Part shown: positions 43,901 through 54,596 of the stretch, piece after piece
Position numbering within the stretch: position 1 is the first letter of the stretch
How the letters are laid out: each line of letters starts with the position of its first letter
Assembly (NCBI GenBank): GCA_002946415.1
Contig: NJPS01000033.1
Span: 62,001 to 126,000 of the forward strand
Source: Rutstroemia sp. NJR-2017a BVV2
Lineage: Eukaryota > Ascomycota > Leotiomycetes > Helotiales > Rutstroemiaceae
Length of the DNA: 64,000 nt
Reading direction: 5' to 3'
Notes under the pieces: generated by a model
What the model was told of the DNA's origin: nothing
The model's input: the letters and a program-made list of their open reading frames with translations, nothing else
Databases searched by the model: none
Made by a program: the position numbers and the translations under genes

Positions 43901-44282
43901 ATTTAGCTCGACAATTCGAGGTACGATGCGTTTCGACGGGCAGGTTCGCATAATGTCAAAAGTTTGACAGGAATCTGTTCACAACGGTCTCCCAACTTGT
44001 GTCGCGGGAGGTTGACGGACTACATTTTTGCGGATGACTCCTTTTAACGGTTATGCAGGCCAATGTGCGCTTCCACAGCATAAGTGGATAAGAGGAATGC
44101 GTTGGTAGAGAAAGGGTCCTTCCGACACTTTTCTATACCAAGGTGTTGGGTAATCTAATTGACCACTAAGAGTAGCTACCATGACGCCGAGTAACCTAAT
44201 ACAGCAGACTTAAAACCCGAGCACTACCAACGTCTGCATTGCACAAAGACAAATCTATCAACAAAAAGCATAACACTTGAAT
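40963..44282. other. Gene-poor region
   Basis: About 3.3 kb without a supported gene. Both strands have frames of up to 243 codons near 42922-43665, but they lack ATG-led family content, overlap each other antisense, and include low-complexity KKPKKPKK sequence. Simple repeats occur: a T-rich tract near 41756-41774, (AGTCAAGAGTAA)n-like sequence at 42259-42320, CAGACTGTC repeats near 43210-43230 and GCCAAAAAA repeats at about 43490-43510. No transposase sequence was seen. Confidence 0.4.
42259..42320. repeat. Degenerate short tandem repeat (GTCAAGAGTAA-like)
   Basis: Several imperfect head-to-tail copies of GTCAAGAGTAAAGA/GTCAAGAGTC occur in intergenic DNA. Confidence 0.6.
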
Positions 44283-45511
44283 TTACGTGGCCGTCTTTCC
44301 CTGCTCGTCGAACATCGCCAGTGATGGCGCTATCATATTTCGGAAGGATGTCTGTAGCCACGAAGGCCATGCACGAATCGTACTGAGGACAGACAATTCA
44401 CCTGGCAGGATGATCTGCCCACTTCTTCCCGATAAGACTTGATTGACAACAGCATTCGTGACAGTTTCGGGTTCCAGAACTTTATCCTTGAACTCTGGAT
44501 GGGCTATCATGGCCTCGATCAAGGGCGTACGAATCCATGCCGGATTGACAACACTATCTTTTGTGAGTACAGTTCGGGATGCCGAACAAGTCGGAACCAA
44601 AGAGTTGGTCTATGGACTTACGTGGTTCGCACATTTGGTGCGTTGTATCGGAATTTCAGTTCTGCTGCAAGTCCTTCGTGGAATGCGAGAGCACTTGCTT
44701 TCGTACACGAATAGTCCACGTTGGACGCGTGGACGATATAGGATGCCAAACTTGCAATCGTTACAATATGACCATGATTTTTCTTGATCATGGCAGGAAG
44801 GAATTCTTTAGCCATCAAAAAATGTGAGATGGTGTTGACTTCAAATGTCCTGCGTATTTGATCTTCCGTTCCATGCAGGATGGTTTTAAGGTAACCAATC
44901 CCAGCATTGTTGATCAGGACTGTCGGATCTCCACAACTCTTTCTGATCTCAGATGCAGCTGCAGCAATATTGGATGATGAGGTTACATCCACTCGGTAGA
45001 ATTGTATATTAGACGCTTTTAGAGTTCAGTGCTGACCAAATTGTAGGGATACTTATTAATGCGTAGGACAAGAATACTCACGGAAGGGATTCTTGGGCGG
45101 ATTTATATCCATTACCACAACCTTGACTCCTTTGGAAGAGAAGTCTCGGGCCATAATCTCACCAATTCCGCTCGAGCCGCCCGTGATAAGCACGACCTCT
45201 TGACTTTTGACAAACCTCGCATCGCTCTTCCAGCCGTTCAAAGCAAGTTGCGACAGTTTGCGGTTGACTTTTCGTAGGACGCCGAAGACAAGCAAGGTCT
45301 TCAACGCGCGAACGAATGCAGGCGATATGACATAAGATCGCAGACGCGCGGGAAGGATTGATTGCAACCTTTCTGGGTAGTACAAAAGAGCGACCAGCAG
45401 AGCTCCAGTGAGCTTGGGGTCGAAAGACGCGGCTAGAATCTTAGACGTGTGTGTCCGCTCTCCGAAGAAAATAATGGATTGTGATATCCGCGAGAATTTC
45501 GTAGGGCTCAT
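44283..45511 (-). CDS. Short-chain dehydrogenase/reductase (17beta-HSD11/RDH-like)
   Basis: Three exons on the minus strand (45511-45082, 45015-44622, 44553-44283) give 364 residues. The N-terminal ~80 residues include a hydrophobic stretch (KLTGALLVALLYYPERL) that may anchor the protein to ER or lipid droplets. The Rossmann core then has the cofactor motif TGGSSGIG, MDINPP, NNAGIG, the catalytic Ser in IASLASY and YSCTK (Tyr and Lys), followed by VVNPAWIRTPL. This pattern fits the SDR16C-type group, which oxidises or reduces sterols, retinoids or fatty alcohols; the exact substrate is unknown. The last intron uses the second AG of AAAAGATAG, because the first would bring in a stop. It is divergent from the aldehyde dehydrogenase gene. 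Confidence 0.85.
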
Positions 45512-46072
45512 CGTGAACTGTAAAACACTACCAAATAGTCTAACGATGATGAGGGTGACGGTCAATGAATCGATGAGCAAGCAACAGATAACCAAATCGC
45601 GTCGCAATTTATACCGAGGTAGCCCATGTTCCCAGCATGGATTAAGATACGGGGATTGGTTACACGTGAAGCTAGGAGGAATGGAATGCAGATGGGCAAG
45701 AGGGCAGCTACCTTGCTTCAGAATCTGACTTGCAAATCCTCTAAGAAGAACTACACACCGTTGCAAAGACGATGATACATATATGCACAACACAGACACA
45801 GGTTTACCAACATCTGGATCGAACCAGGTGTCCAAGCCCAGGTCACGTGTCAACTTAGACGTGTCGTCACAGGGAAGGACTACCTTTGTCTACCCCGCCT
45901 TACAGCTTCCCCGCCCTGTGTCACAGTGCTCTCATTTCTCGGCGTTATCTCCGACAACTGTTGGTTGACGCCGACACTTCAAGAAAAGATGTGAAATATT
46001 ATAAAGTTCCTCCTGAATCTGTCACTACCTCACCTTCACACCTGCGCACACATCGTTCATGATTTTACCAAG
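45512..46072. promoter_or_regulatory. Divergent promoter between SDR and aldehyde dehydrogenase
   Basis: 561 bp between two oxidoreductase start codons. It contains a CACGTG palindrome at about 45844 and a similar ACACGTGA at about 45664, possible bHLH-type sites. Co-regulation is speculation. Confidence 0.3.
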
Positions 46073-48091
46073 ATGGGTTCTGCTAATCTTCCATTCGAGG
46101 TGAAACGGCCGTTCTTTTCTCTCATATCAACGCTAATGAGAAGTAGCTGAAAAATGCCTCACTTTTCCATGATAAATCCTATGTCAACGGGAACTGGGTT
46201 GAAGCGAAATCCGGCAAACGATTTGACATCACTGGTAAGCATATTATCCTCCAATAACCAAATTTCAATTTCTATACTCTGCTATCAGCCACTCTAACGA
46301 CTTCTCAGATCCCGGCAGCGGCAAAGTCTGGGCCAGCGCTCCCGATAATGATGCATCCGATGTAGATGCCGCTGTTCAAGCAGCCCACGTAGCGTTTGAA
46401 TCATTCAAGAAAACGAATCCGAGAACTCGTGCTCAGTGGTTGTTGAAATGGGATTCGTTGATCAGAGAGAATAAGGATGATTTGGCGAAGATCGTCACTT
46501 ATGAGACGGGTAAGCCTATAGCCGAGAGTTTGGGGGAATTGGATTATGCGTTGGGCTTCACGTGGTGGTTTGCTGGCGAGGCGGAGAGGATTACTGGGAC
46601 GATTCAGGTAGGTGACTTTGTCACTTGAGTGTTCTGGGAAACCCTCCCTTTGTGATAGGTAAATGCTGACGTCCACGCTTTATCAGACTCCAGCGGCTCC
46701 CGGAAGAAGAGTCTTTACCGTCAAGCAACCAATCGGTGTAGCTGCGGCTTTGGTTCCTTGGAACTTCCCAATCGCGTAAGTTCCCCAAGTACAGCCTCAA
46801 AGCCATCACTGACGAATGCTAGAATGATCTTACGTAAAGCGGGAGCAGCTCTTGCAGCAGGATGTTGCATGATTGTCAAGCCTTCTCCAGAAACACCACT
46901 TTCGGTGCTTTCTCTGGCTATGCTGGCCGAGCAAGCAGGGTTCCCCAAGGGAGTGTTCAGTGTCCTGACTACGAGTCTGGAGAATACACCACCTTTGAGT
47001 GAGGCTTTATGTCTTCATCCTCTTGTGAAGAAGGTTACTTTTACTGGATCTGTGAGTGCATTATACCGTACCGGAGAGTCTTTGCTAAGAACATCCAGAC
47101 GAGAGTGGGAAAGCTGGTAGCTAAATTATGCTCCGAAGGTCTCAAGAAAGTCACCCTCGAGCTGGGAGGCAATTGTCCATTCATCGTCTTTGATGATGCA
47201 GATCTGAATCAAGCTACCGATGGTATGTAAACTTGCTCTCGATCTCATTTCGAAAACAGTTTATCTTGTTATAATCCCCATACTAACCTGCTTCAGCCCT
47301 CATGGCCCTCAAATGGCGCCACGCAGGCCAAGCCTGCATAACTGCCAACCGTGTCTACGTTCAAAGCGGCATCTACACAAAATTCGCCGACCTAATGCGC
47401 GAAAAAACTGCCAAACTCAAGATCGGCCACGGCGCCGAACAAGGCACGACACTTGGCCCATTGACTACACCCCGCGGCGTTGACAAAGCTATTAGCCAAG
47501 TTGAAGACGCGAAGAAACATGGTGGCCAAATCGTCCTTGGTGGAAGCAAGCTGGAAGATAAAGATGGATTCTTTTTCGAGCCGACGATTATTCTAGGCGC
47601 GAAGAAGGAAATGCAAATTACGGTTGAGGAGAGTTTTGCACCGTTGTTGGCACTTTACGAGTTTGAGACGGAGGAAGAGGTTGTGAAGCTGGCTAATGAT
47701 ACTAGTGTAAGTTTGGATTTTGGTTTCTGTTAAGGGAAGCGATGAGAAGTGGAGATATGAATGTAGATGCTAATAAGACTTCGATGATTTAGATGGGATT
47801 AGCGTCTTACTTCTTCACGAAGAACGTGGATCGTACCTGGAGATTATTGGAGAATCTGGAGGCGGGTATGATTGGTATGAATACCGGTATGTTAAGCATT
47901 ATTTCTTTTATGCCTCGAACGTTTGGGCGGCTATGATATTAATAAAGGGTACAGGCAATGCATCAGCAGCCGAATCACCATTTGGCGGCATCAAAGAATC
48001 CGGGTATGGAAAAGAATCAGGGAAAGACGTTGCTGTCAATGAGTATCTGATCACGAAGACGGGTACGTTGACCTTGGATGGACATTTCTAG
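46073..48091 (+). CDS. UGA2: Succinate-semialdehyde dehydrogenase (NAD(P)+)
   Basis: Nine exons (46073-46099, 46147-46234, 46309-46607, 46687-46775, 46823-47051, 47099-47222, 47297-47706, 47793-47886, 47955-48091) give 498 residues, the normal size of the family. Key motifs are [41 protein letters not shown], the general base Glu265 in LELGGNCPF, the catalytic Cys299 in [12 protein letters not shown], and the ending [18 protein letters not shown], which is typical of succinate-semialdehyde dehydrogenases. The enzyme oxidises succinic semialdehyde to succinate, the last step of GABA catabolism. No obvious mitochondrial presequence is visible ([11 protein letters not shown]), so it may be cytosolic. 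Another related aldehyde specificity cannot be excluded. Confidence 0.88.
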
Positions 48092-48697
48092 ATCCGGGAG
48101 AGGGGAGGACTAGCCGAGAATAGGGAGAGGACACACGATCATGCTAGGTAGGTTGATTGATAAATTATCGGTCAATTCATCATGAAAGCAGAACAACAAT
48201 CCAATTCAATATCCATATCTGAAAAGCGAAGCCCACACCATGTGTACGCACTGTGTTCCTTGTAATCACAACCATCATGAATACCAAAGAGAGAAGAAAC
48301 CCCTATTGCTGGCGACAAACATCACCTCCCACAAAGTATAATGTGCATCTTCATTATGTAAACAGGGTATCGATAAAGAGTCAGCCAGCCACCTTTCCCC
48401 TTATTCCCTGCCAGTTGAGAAAGAAAAAAGACAAGTACTCCATCACGACATTACCGCCGACTGTTCCCATCTCATCTTGTGCTGACGTACCGTGCTGACT
48501 ATAGCCTCCGTGAAATTCTAGCTGTCAAACCAAACGCCACTCTCGTAAATCGTAAATCGTAAATCGTAGATAATATATCGTAAGCTCTTGTTCACACACC
48601 TGCCACTTCGACAAACCACCACAAGACGCGCAGTCATCACAACTCCACACTTCTTCAACATCATCTCCCAAGCGCGCCATTCTCTTCGTTAAAATTC
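48092..48697. other. Convergent intergenic region
   Basis: 606 bp with a short tandem repeat of TCGTAAA at about 48543-48570. No gene. Confidence 0.45.
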
Positions 48698-49189
48698 CTA
48701 ATGCTCCACAGCCGTCCCATCATCCGTCTCCGTCACACTCTCCGTATGCGGTTCTGCATCCAGATCCGATTTCGCCATATTCACCACAGCCCGCTGAACC
48801 CCCATCGAGATCCGATATCCCGCCAAACCAAGCAACGCAACGATGATTAGAAGCAAATTGATGATAGCCAGGATACACAGAGGAATAGTGTGCCAGAGTT
48901 GAACTCTCCGCAAAGGACAGCCTCTGTGGATCTTCTTCCCTTCTTCGTCTTCCGCTTCTACGATCTCGGCCATCAGGAAGCGGAGTGGACATTTGGATTC
49001 AGGGGAAGGTGGTACAGTGACCACGGCGCAGATTTCGGTCGATGAGAGCGTGGTTGAGACGACAGATTCGGTGTCGGTGTCTTTATCTTTTTCCTTGTCC
49101 TCTTTATCTCGTCTGCTTTTCTTCTCGATGTCGGAGTGGCGACGTGCGCGACTATTCGCGTGATGTTTCTCTTTCTTCATTGATGGCAT
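48698..49189 (-). CDS. Small single-pass membrane protein, unknown function
   Basis: A single exon of 163 residues. The N-terminal 40 residues are extremely charged (KKEKHH, RRDKEDKEKDKDTDT). A Ser/Thr segment follows, then CPLRFLMAEIVEAEDEEGKK, one clear transmembrane helix at about 102-124 (IPLCILAIINLLLIIVALLGL), and a short acidic tail. I do not recognise the family. The fungal membrane-protein look and an ATG with a clean frame support it as a real gene, but codon evidence alone is modest. The charged N-terminus and single helix would suit a membrane-tethered adaptor; this is only a guess. Confidence 0.6.
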   Translation of the reverse strand: MPSMKKEKHHANSRARRHSDIEKKSRRDKEDKEKDKDTDTESVVSTTLSSTEICAVVTVPPSPESKCPLRFLMAEIVEAEDEEGKKIHRGCPLRRVQLWHTIPLCILAIINLLLIIVALLGLAGYRISMGVQRAVVNMAKSDLDAEPHTESVTETDDGTAVEH

Positions 49190-50615
49190 TTTGGCACTTG
49201 CACGTATCCGTGCTTCCTACATGATGCGAAATCAAAAAAAGTCGAGAAGAAAGGGAACACTCATCACTCTTATCATAAGTCATCTATCTACCTCCCGTAC
49301 TGCGGGGGAAACAGCTGAAATGTGGTGTGCCACAAGAAACATATCAAGAAAGTTTATTATTGCTCTAATATGAAAGGCTTTTAGACATTTAAACCAATAA
49401 CCACAGACCTTACAAGAAAATTTCCAGATTACCGGAAAGCATGAGGCATTCCGCGAGACGGGAATGACTCGACCAGTCAGACGACGAGTAACGTGGCAGC
49501 AATTGACCAATCCCTCGCACACCCTCAACCTCGAAGGTCTGCCTCAGTTTGAACATTGTATGCAAACAATCGGGGAAGGAAAGCTCCAAGCTTGAAGTTT
49601 AAAGCTTAATGCATTAGAATACGAAAAGAAGGAATTATATAGCTTCCCTTTCCATGTTCCACAACATCGGGTAAGACGTGTCCAATCAAGGGAAATAGTG
49701 ATACAGAAGGATTCGCACAAGCGTCATGGTGGCGTGTTTTTTGGGCACCTATCGCGGGAGAGCGGCCCAATATATTCGAGGTACGCTGTCGTTGTAATTT
49801 GATGGGTGCTTCGGGGGTGTCGTCCACTCGGACTTTTCCCCATGTTCTACTGCATTTCTGACAGGAAGCATATGTACTTCAGGAGGATAGAGAATGCACT
49901 TTTCCTCGCGGGAATCACACCTATTCTCGTGATGCGAAGATATCGCAGCAGATGTTGTGGAATGGCTTCCACGCCCTGTGGTGCTTGCTGCACATCCAGA
50001 TTTTCGGAGCCATATGCATGAGTGATTGTGTATATATATGCCGTGACCATGAGGCAGCAGAATCAACTGCTTTGCCTACTTGCAGCTGCAGATATACAGA
50101 TATGCAGATATCCGACCATTCCCACTTCTGTTGGAAGATCTCGCTCGATGAGTCGATGTAGAAAAGCCCTGTAGCACCCACCATCAGTGGGTTTGCCAAT
50201 TCATGAACGACGACAAAACTTCCAAATTAATTGTTATCACGATATGAGATTGTGATCTGTCGGAAAAGACGCGTGACATACAACATCCAACGCGTTGAAA
50301 GCAGCTAATAGGCCCAAGACGTAGCTGAAGAGTGTGAGGTCGTCTTCTAAAATTGTGGATAAACCCCGCTCCAGCTTTTGATCATGTCACCCCACCAAAC
50401 CCACTAAACCCAGACGTCACCATTCAAGCTCAAGCTTCGAGCTTCCAACAGCTTTACCTCAATGTCAACGTCAATGTATTGTTTACAGACGCATTGTGGT
50501 TACACATTCCTTAATTTGTACCACCACTAACTCTATACCAACAGCAACTCACCTGAATTCACCCTCACCGCCCCTCTCTACCTTTCAATTCATTCGACAA
50601 TCGCATTGCATCAAT
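49190..50615. other. Intergenic region
   Basis: About 1.4 kb between divergent genes. Overlapping frames on both strands from 49600 to 50200 are short and unrelated to any family. It is presumably a promoter region. Confidence 0.4.
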
Positions 50616-51833
50616 ATGGTTCTCGAAAACTCTTCGGCTGCCCTGCCGAAGGAGGAATCATTCGATTCTGTCCCAGCTTCCGACAGCGATCCATATGCCG
50701 CTGCCGGGATGGATCCGGGCGAGACATACACTGTCAATCCGACCAACTTCCATCCTATGCCTATATTTGGCCCCATGTTGGGCTACAATGAGAAAGTATA
50801 TGCGCAAGTGCTAGGAGCCCGAATCGCTTCCGCGAACAATATGCTCAAGCGTCGAGTCACCCCAGAAGAGATGACGGCGTTGTCACAACATACTGGGAAA
50901 CAACTTACCATTGTATCATATAGCACCCCGCTCGGCATCGCAGGCGGATTATATAGAGCCTACAGCACTGCCTCGACATTTCGATTTCCCTTCTACCAAC
51001 CCAATCCCGAGACATTCAACGCAACTACGTTTCCAACCACGAGGAATGCAATGTTCAGGGGTTCGCGCGCGACTATTATGTGGCACCTCCTAAGATACAA
51101 CGCATATGTAATCATTGGAAAGATGGTATCGAACCTATTCTTCGGATCATACGCAGCAAGTGTTACAGCCGTAGGGGAAATAAGCGACCCGCGTCTAAAG
51201 GACCTCGTGAAAGCAATGAAAGAGCATTCTTCGGAACGATCTGGGAGACAATTGCCAAGTCCAGCGGGAATTCCAAGACCGCCAATGAGACCCGGACAGT
51301 ATCCACCACAACCACAGAGTCAAAAAACAGCACAAGACGATGCAAGTCCTACGGGTGGTATGGCAAATTATGAAGAGCCTACGACAACAGAGAGCTGGCC
51401 ACAAGAGCAAACAAGGAGTACACCGCAGATGGAGAGATGGAAGACCGAGCCACAACCTCAACAAGCATCGTCGCAACAGGAAGAAAAATCATTCGACATG
51501 TTCGGCGACGATGCTTCCCCAACCAGCGGACAGGGCATGCAATCCGATATGTCGTCGTCATCTCAATCCTCCGGCTCAGCCTGGGAGAAAATCAGACGTG
51601 GACAAAAGCCTGAACCGAAACAAAACACCTCGGGCTGGGGCAAACTACAGAAAAATACACAGAAAGAGCAACGGGAAGGATCTACAATGGGTGACAGCTT
51701 CACGTTCTCAAAGACGGAAGAAGAGAGGAGTCTTGCGCAGATGGAGGCGCAAAAGGAGTTTGATGCCAGAGTGGAGAAGGAGAGGAGGGGTGGGGATTTT
51801 AGTAGTGGGAGTGGTGACCAGAGGAGGTGGTGA
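50616..51833 (+). CDS. Conserved fungal membrane protein, unknown function
   Basis: A single exon of 405 residues from the first in-frame ATG (MVLENSSAALPKEESF). The conserved core at about 70-215 has two hydrophobic segments: LTIVSYSTPLGIAGGLYRAY near 97-116, and a second around 151-185 with IMWHLLRYNAYVIIGKMVSN and LFFGSYAASVTAV. The last 190 residues are Gln/Ser/Pro-rich and probably disordered, with EKSFDMFGDDASPTS and GSAWEKIRRGQKPE motifs that recur in many ascomycete proteins of this type. I recognise it as a conserved Pezizomycotina protein without an assigned role. A mitochondrial or ER membrane location is possible from the two-helix hairpin but is not shown. Confidence 0.72.
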   Translation: MVLENSSAALPKEESFDSVPASDSDPYAAAGMDPGETYTVNPTNFHPMPIFGPMLGYNEKVYAQVLGARIASANNMLKRRVTPEEMTALSQHTGKQLTIVSYSTPLGIAGGLYRAYSTASTFRFPFYQPNPETFNATTFPTTRNAMFRGSRATIMWHLLRYNAYVIIGKMVSNLFFGSYAASVTAVGEISDPRLKDLVKAMKEHSSERSGRQLPSPAGIPRPPMRPGQYPPQPQSQKTAQDDASPTGGMANYEEPTTTESWPQEQTRSTPQMERWKTEPQPQQASSQQEEKSFDMFGDDASPTSGQGMQSDMSSSSQSSGSAWEKIRRGQKPEPKQNTSGWGKLQKNTQKEQREGSTMGDSFTFSKTEEERSLAQMEAQKEFDARVEKERRGGDFSSGSGDQRRW

Positions 51834-52313
51834 GGATGCTTGAGGGTGCTTGAGGGTGCTTTATTGTATGATTATCGGCGCGAAAAGAGGGGTATGCATT
51901 TGGAATTCTTGAGATTTGCATGGTTGCCGTGCAAGAAGAGTCATCCCAACTCATTATTGGCAGGATTACCCTAGAGATGGCTGGGAAATCTAATGAGTTG
52001 ATTGATGAATAAACATTATTACAGGTTAGCAGCACCAGGGATGTTTCCTATTTCACTATTTGCGTAAACGAGAACCCCAAGTCTATGACAAGAGCGTAGA
52101 CTTGCGGTTTTGCCTGGTTTCCGTGCTCACATGCTGCATATCATCGGAAGGATACACAAGTGATCTTGTTTTCTGAGATTTGAAGTTTCCTGTCCATTTA
52201 TGCTGTGCTAAACTGTGCTCATAGTCTATAGATAATACAATAATACATACACCACATACTAGAATCGATCACGAATATTATCATCTTACAATACACCTCT
52301 ATCCCCACTTTCC
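51834..52313. other. Convergent intergenic region
   Basis: 480 bp between convergent stop codons. No gene. Confidence 0.45.
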
Positions 52314-53776
52314 CTACAAAACCAACCAAGCTCCCGCCCCCGACATCAGCAAACCCACCCCCGCCGAACCCATAGGCCTCCCCAGCACCCCCGCACTACT
52401 ACTCACCGCTCCCGTCGCCGTCCCCGTTCCATTATTCCCATCCCCCTCCAAATCCACCACCCCCAACACCCCCTCCCCCAAATCATGATCCACGTACTTA
52501 CCTCTAAAGAACCTCTCCCCCAGCACCCACAACCCCGGCGTCTCGAAATCATATCCCGAGAACACAGATGTGCAGTTATCTCCACTTTTGCTCGCTGCTT
52601 GTGCTGAGTTTTCTAGATAGAATGTTTTTGATGTGGAGGAGATGTTAGAGGAGGACATGCTAGACAAATTCCCCTGCGAAGGGAGACCAAATCCAATAGC
52701 TGGAGGAGACGAACACGGGTGGTAGCCTAGGAGTGTATCTCCAGCTGGAGAAGTTTGCAGGACGGATTGCATGCCGGATGCATTGAAGAGAGCGGAGATG
52801 GCGGAGATGGGTCTGTAAAGATCAGTTAGTTTTTGGGCGTGGGTATACTGTATTGAGGAGGAAGATGTATAGATGGAATAGAAAGAACCCACCCAACAAT
52901 CCCCGTCGTCCCACTATCAAACTCTAGCAAGGCGTCTCGGAAAACGTATTCCCCATCCAACACAACATCACCATAAGCAAACCACTCCATCACAAGCGGG
53001 ACCTTGGTCAGAGCTGTGTCACCCCCGGGCACGAGATCGGAGTCGAGTCCACCGAGAGTTAGTGAGCCTGTATTGTTTGTGTGCAGCGCGAGACCGAATC
53101 GGCATTCGGGGATTAAATTCTGCGCGCAGAGATTGTGGAAGAAAGGGGTTGCGCCGCTGCCGCTGAAGAGCGGGTTACCGAGGCCGAGGATGCCTTGTCC
53201 GGGATAGGTGCTGTTGGAGGTGTGGTTGGCGCCGGCGGTGCCGATGGTTTGGGAGGGGATGGTTAGGGAGTGGAAGTTGGTGGTGTCGTTATAGAGGTTG
53301 GCGATGATCTGGAGGGAGTTAGTAGGTGGTGTGAGTGAGGGTTGGGTTTATAGGGATGGCGTACTGTTTGGCTGGTGCTTCCGGCGCCGCCGCCGGTAGT
53401 TGTGCCGTAGGTTACTGCGAATGTGCTATTTAGGTTTATTGAGTGGGAACTAGGTTTGTAAAGGCCGGGGTTTAGGACTAGGTCTGCTGATCCTGTGTCA
53501 AGGAGAAGGTTTGCTGGTAAGCTGGATCCAACTGTGATATTGGTAAACCAGAAGCCCTGAAGTTATCTCGTTAGTTAGACTATCAAGTTAGTGGTCGAAA
53601 GAAGATAGACTTACTCCATCATAGTTTGTTGAGCCTGTAACATTAGAGGAAGAGGCACGTTGATGTAATGGTATTTTCACGGCTTCAGATCCCAGATTCT
53701 GCAACGAGGATAACAGTACCAGGCCATTGAGGAATAACCCAGCCAAGTTCAGAGACGTTTGTTGTGGAAAAAGCAT
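52314..53776 (-). CDS. Secreted pepsin-like aspartic protease, probably GPI-anchored
   Basis: Four exons on the minus strand (53776-53615, 53556-53365, 53308-52893, 52812-52314) give 422 residues. A hydrophobic N-terminal signal segment (LAGLFLNGLVLLSSL) leads to YDGGFWFTNITVG. The two active-site motifs are present: Asp74 in LLLDTGSAD and Asp249 in EFDSGTTG. QGILGLGNPLF and LGERFFRGKYVDHD are further family blocks. There are many N-glycosylation sequons. The C-terminus is Gly/Ser-rich and ends in a hydrophobic stretch (VGLLMSGAGAWLVL), consistent with a GPI-anchor signal as in yapsin-type wall proteases. The role is proteolysis at the cell surface or outside; the substrate is unknown. It is divergent from a Zn2Cys6 regulator. 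Confidence 0.84.
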
Positions 53777-54596
53777 CTTGTCAGATATGAGACGTAGTGA
53801 TGAGAATAGATGAGATGAAATAACTATATATGCTATAAATGATAAATAACATAGTGATAGTGATCACCTTAAGTAGTCCTTCACTTGAGGCGAGAGCAAT
53901 ACTTCCAATATTATTGACACAGAAACTCGAAGTCCTTAATCAAGCCGCCATGAGTCAGACTACACACTGAACATCTCATGCACTTCATTGCCTCTTCGTC
54001 CATCACTGACATAGCTTCGTTCGTATAAAGCATACATTGAAACCAATCCTGGGACCCAGAGCTACGAATATCATGCATATCAGACTCAAGCTCTAGCCCA
54101 CAGCGACAAGATTGGGTTAGTCAGGTACGATACCTAAAAACAGCATCTTGCTGCAGCAAGGAAATGTTTACTAGCATCGAATCTGCCTCGACTCGACGAA
54201 ACGCCCTGATTCGAAAGGGAGAAACGAATCCGGGATTTCAGCGATGACTTCGAGAAGGAGCAATAACCCATCCTCTCGTAAAGACCATGCCCAAAGAAGC
54301 TAATCATGATCGACGCTGCGCCGGGAAAATCCACATCTTACTGTAAGTGAAGGCATGTTCCAAGCCCAAACGTTGAAATTCGCGGACCCTGACGCTGACT
54401 AAATTGGTGGAGGCAGGGGCTGAAAGCTCGTATGAGTCTAACCGATATAGGAAATGGTAGCCTGAGCTTCACCGTGTCAATGAACATACATCCACTTTTC
54501 CTTTTATGTCGACGGTTTACTTAATGGTTTAGAATCTAATGATCTCTTGCGGACGCCAAAAAGGCGGTCGTGAAGTTAGTGTATCAAGGCAGTTCG
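53777..54596. other. Divergent promoter region
   Basis: 820 bp between the protease and transcription-factor start codons. It presumably contains both promoters. No gene seen. Confidence 0.45.

Noticed and set aside
50496..50615. 40-codon upstream extension of the conserved membrane protein
   Set aside because: The extension starts with GTG and is Ser/Thr/Pro leader-like. The first ATG is at 50616.
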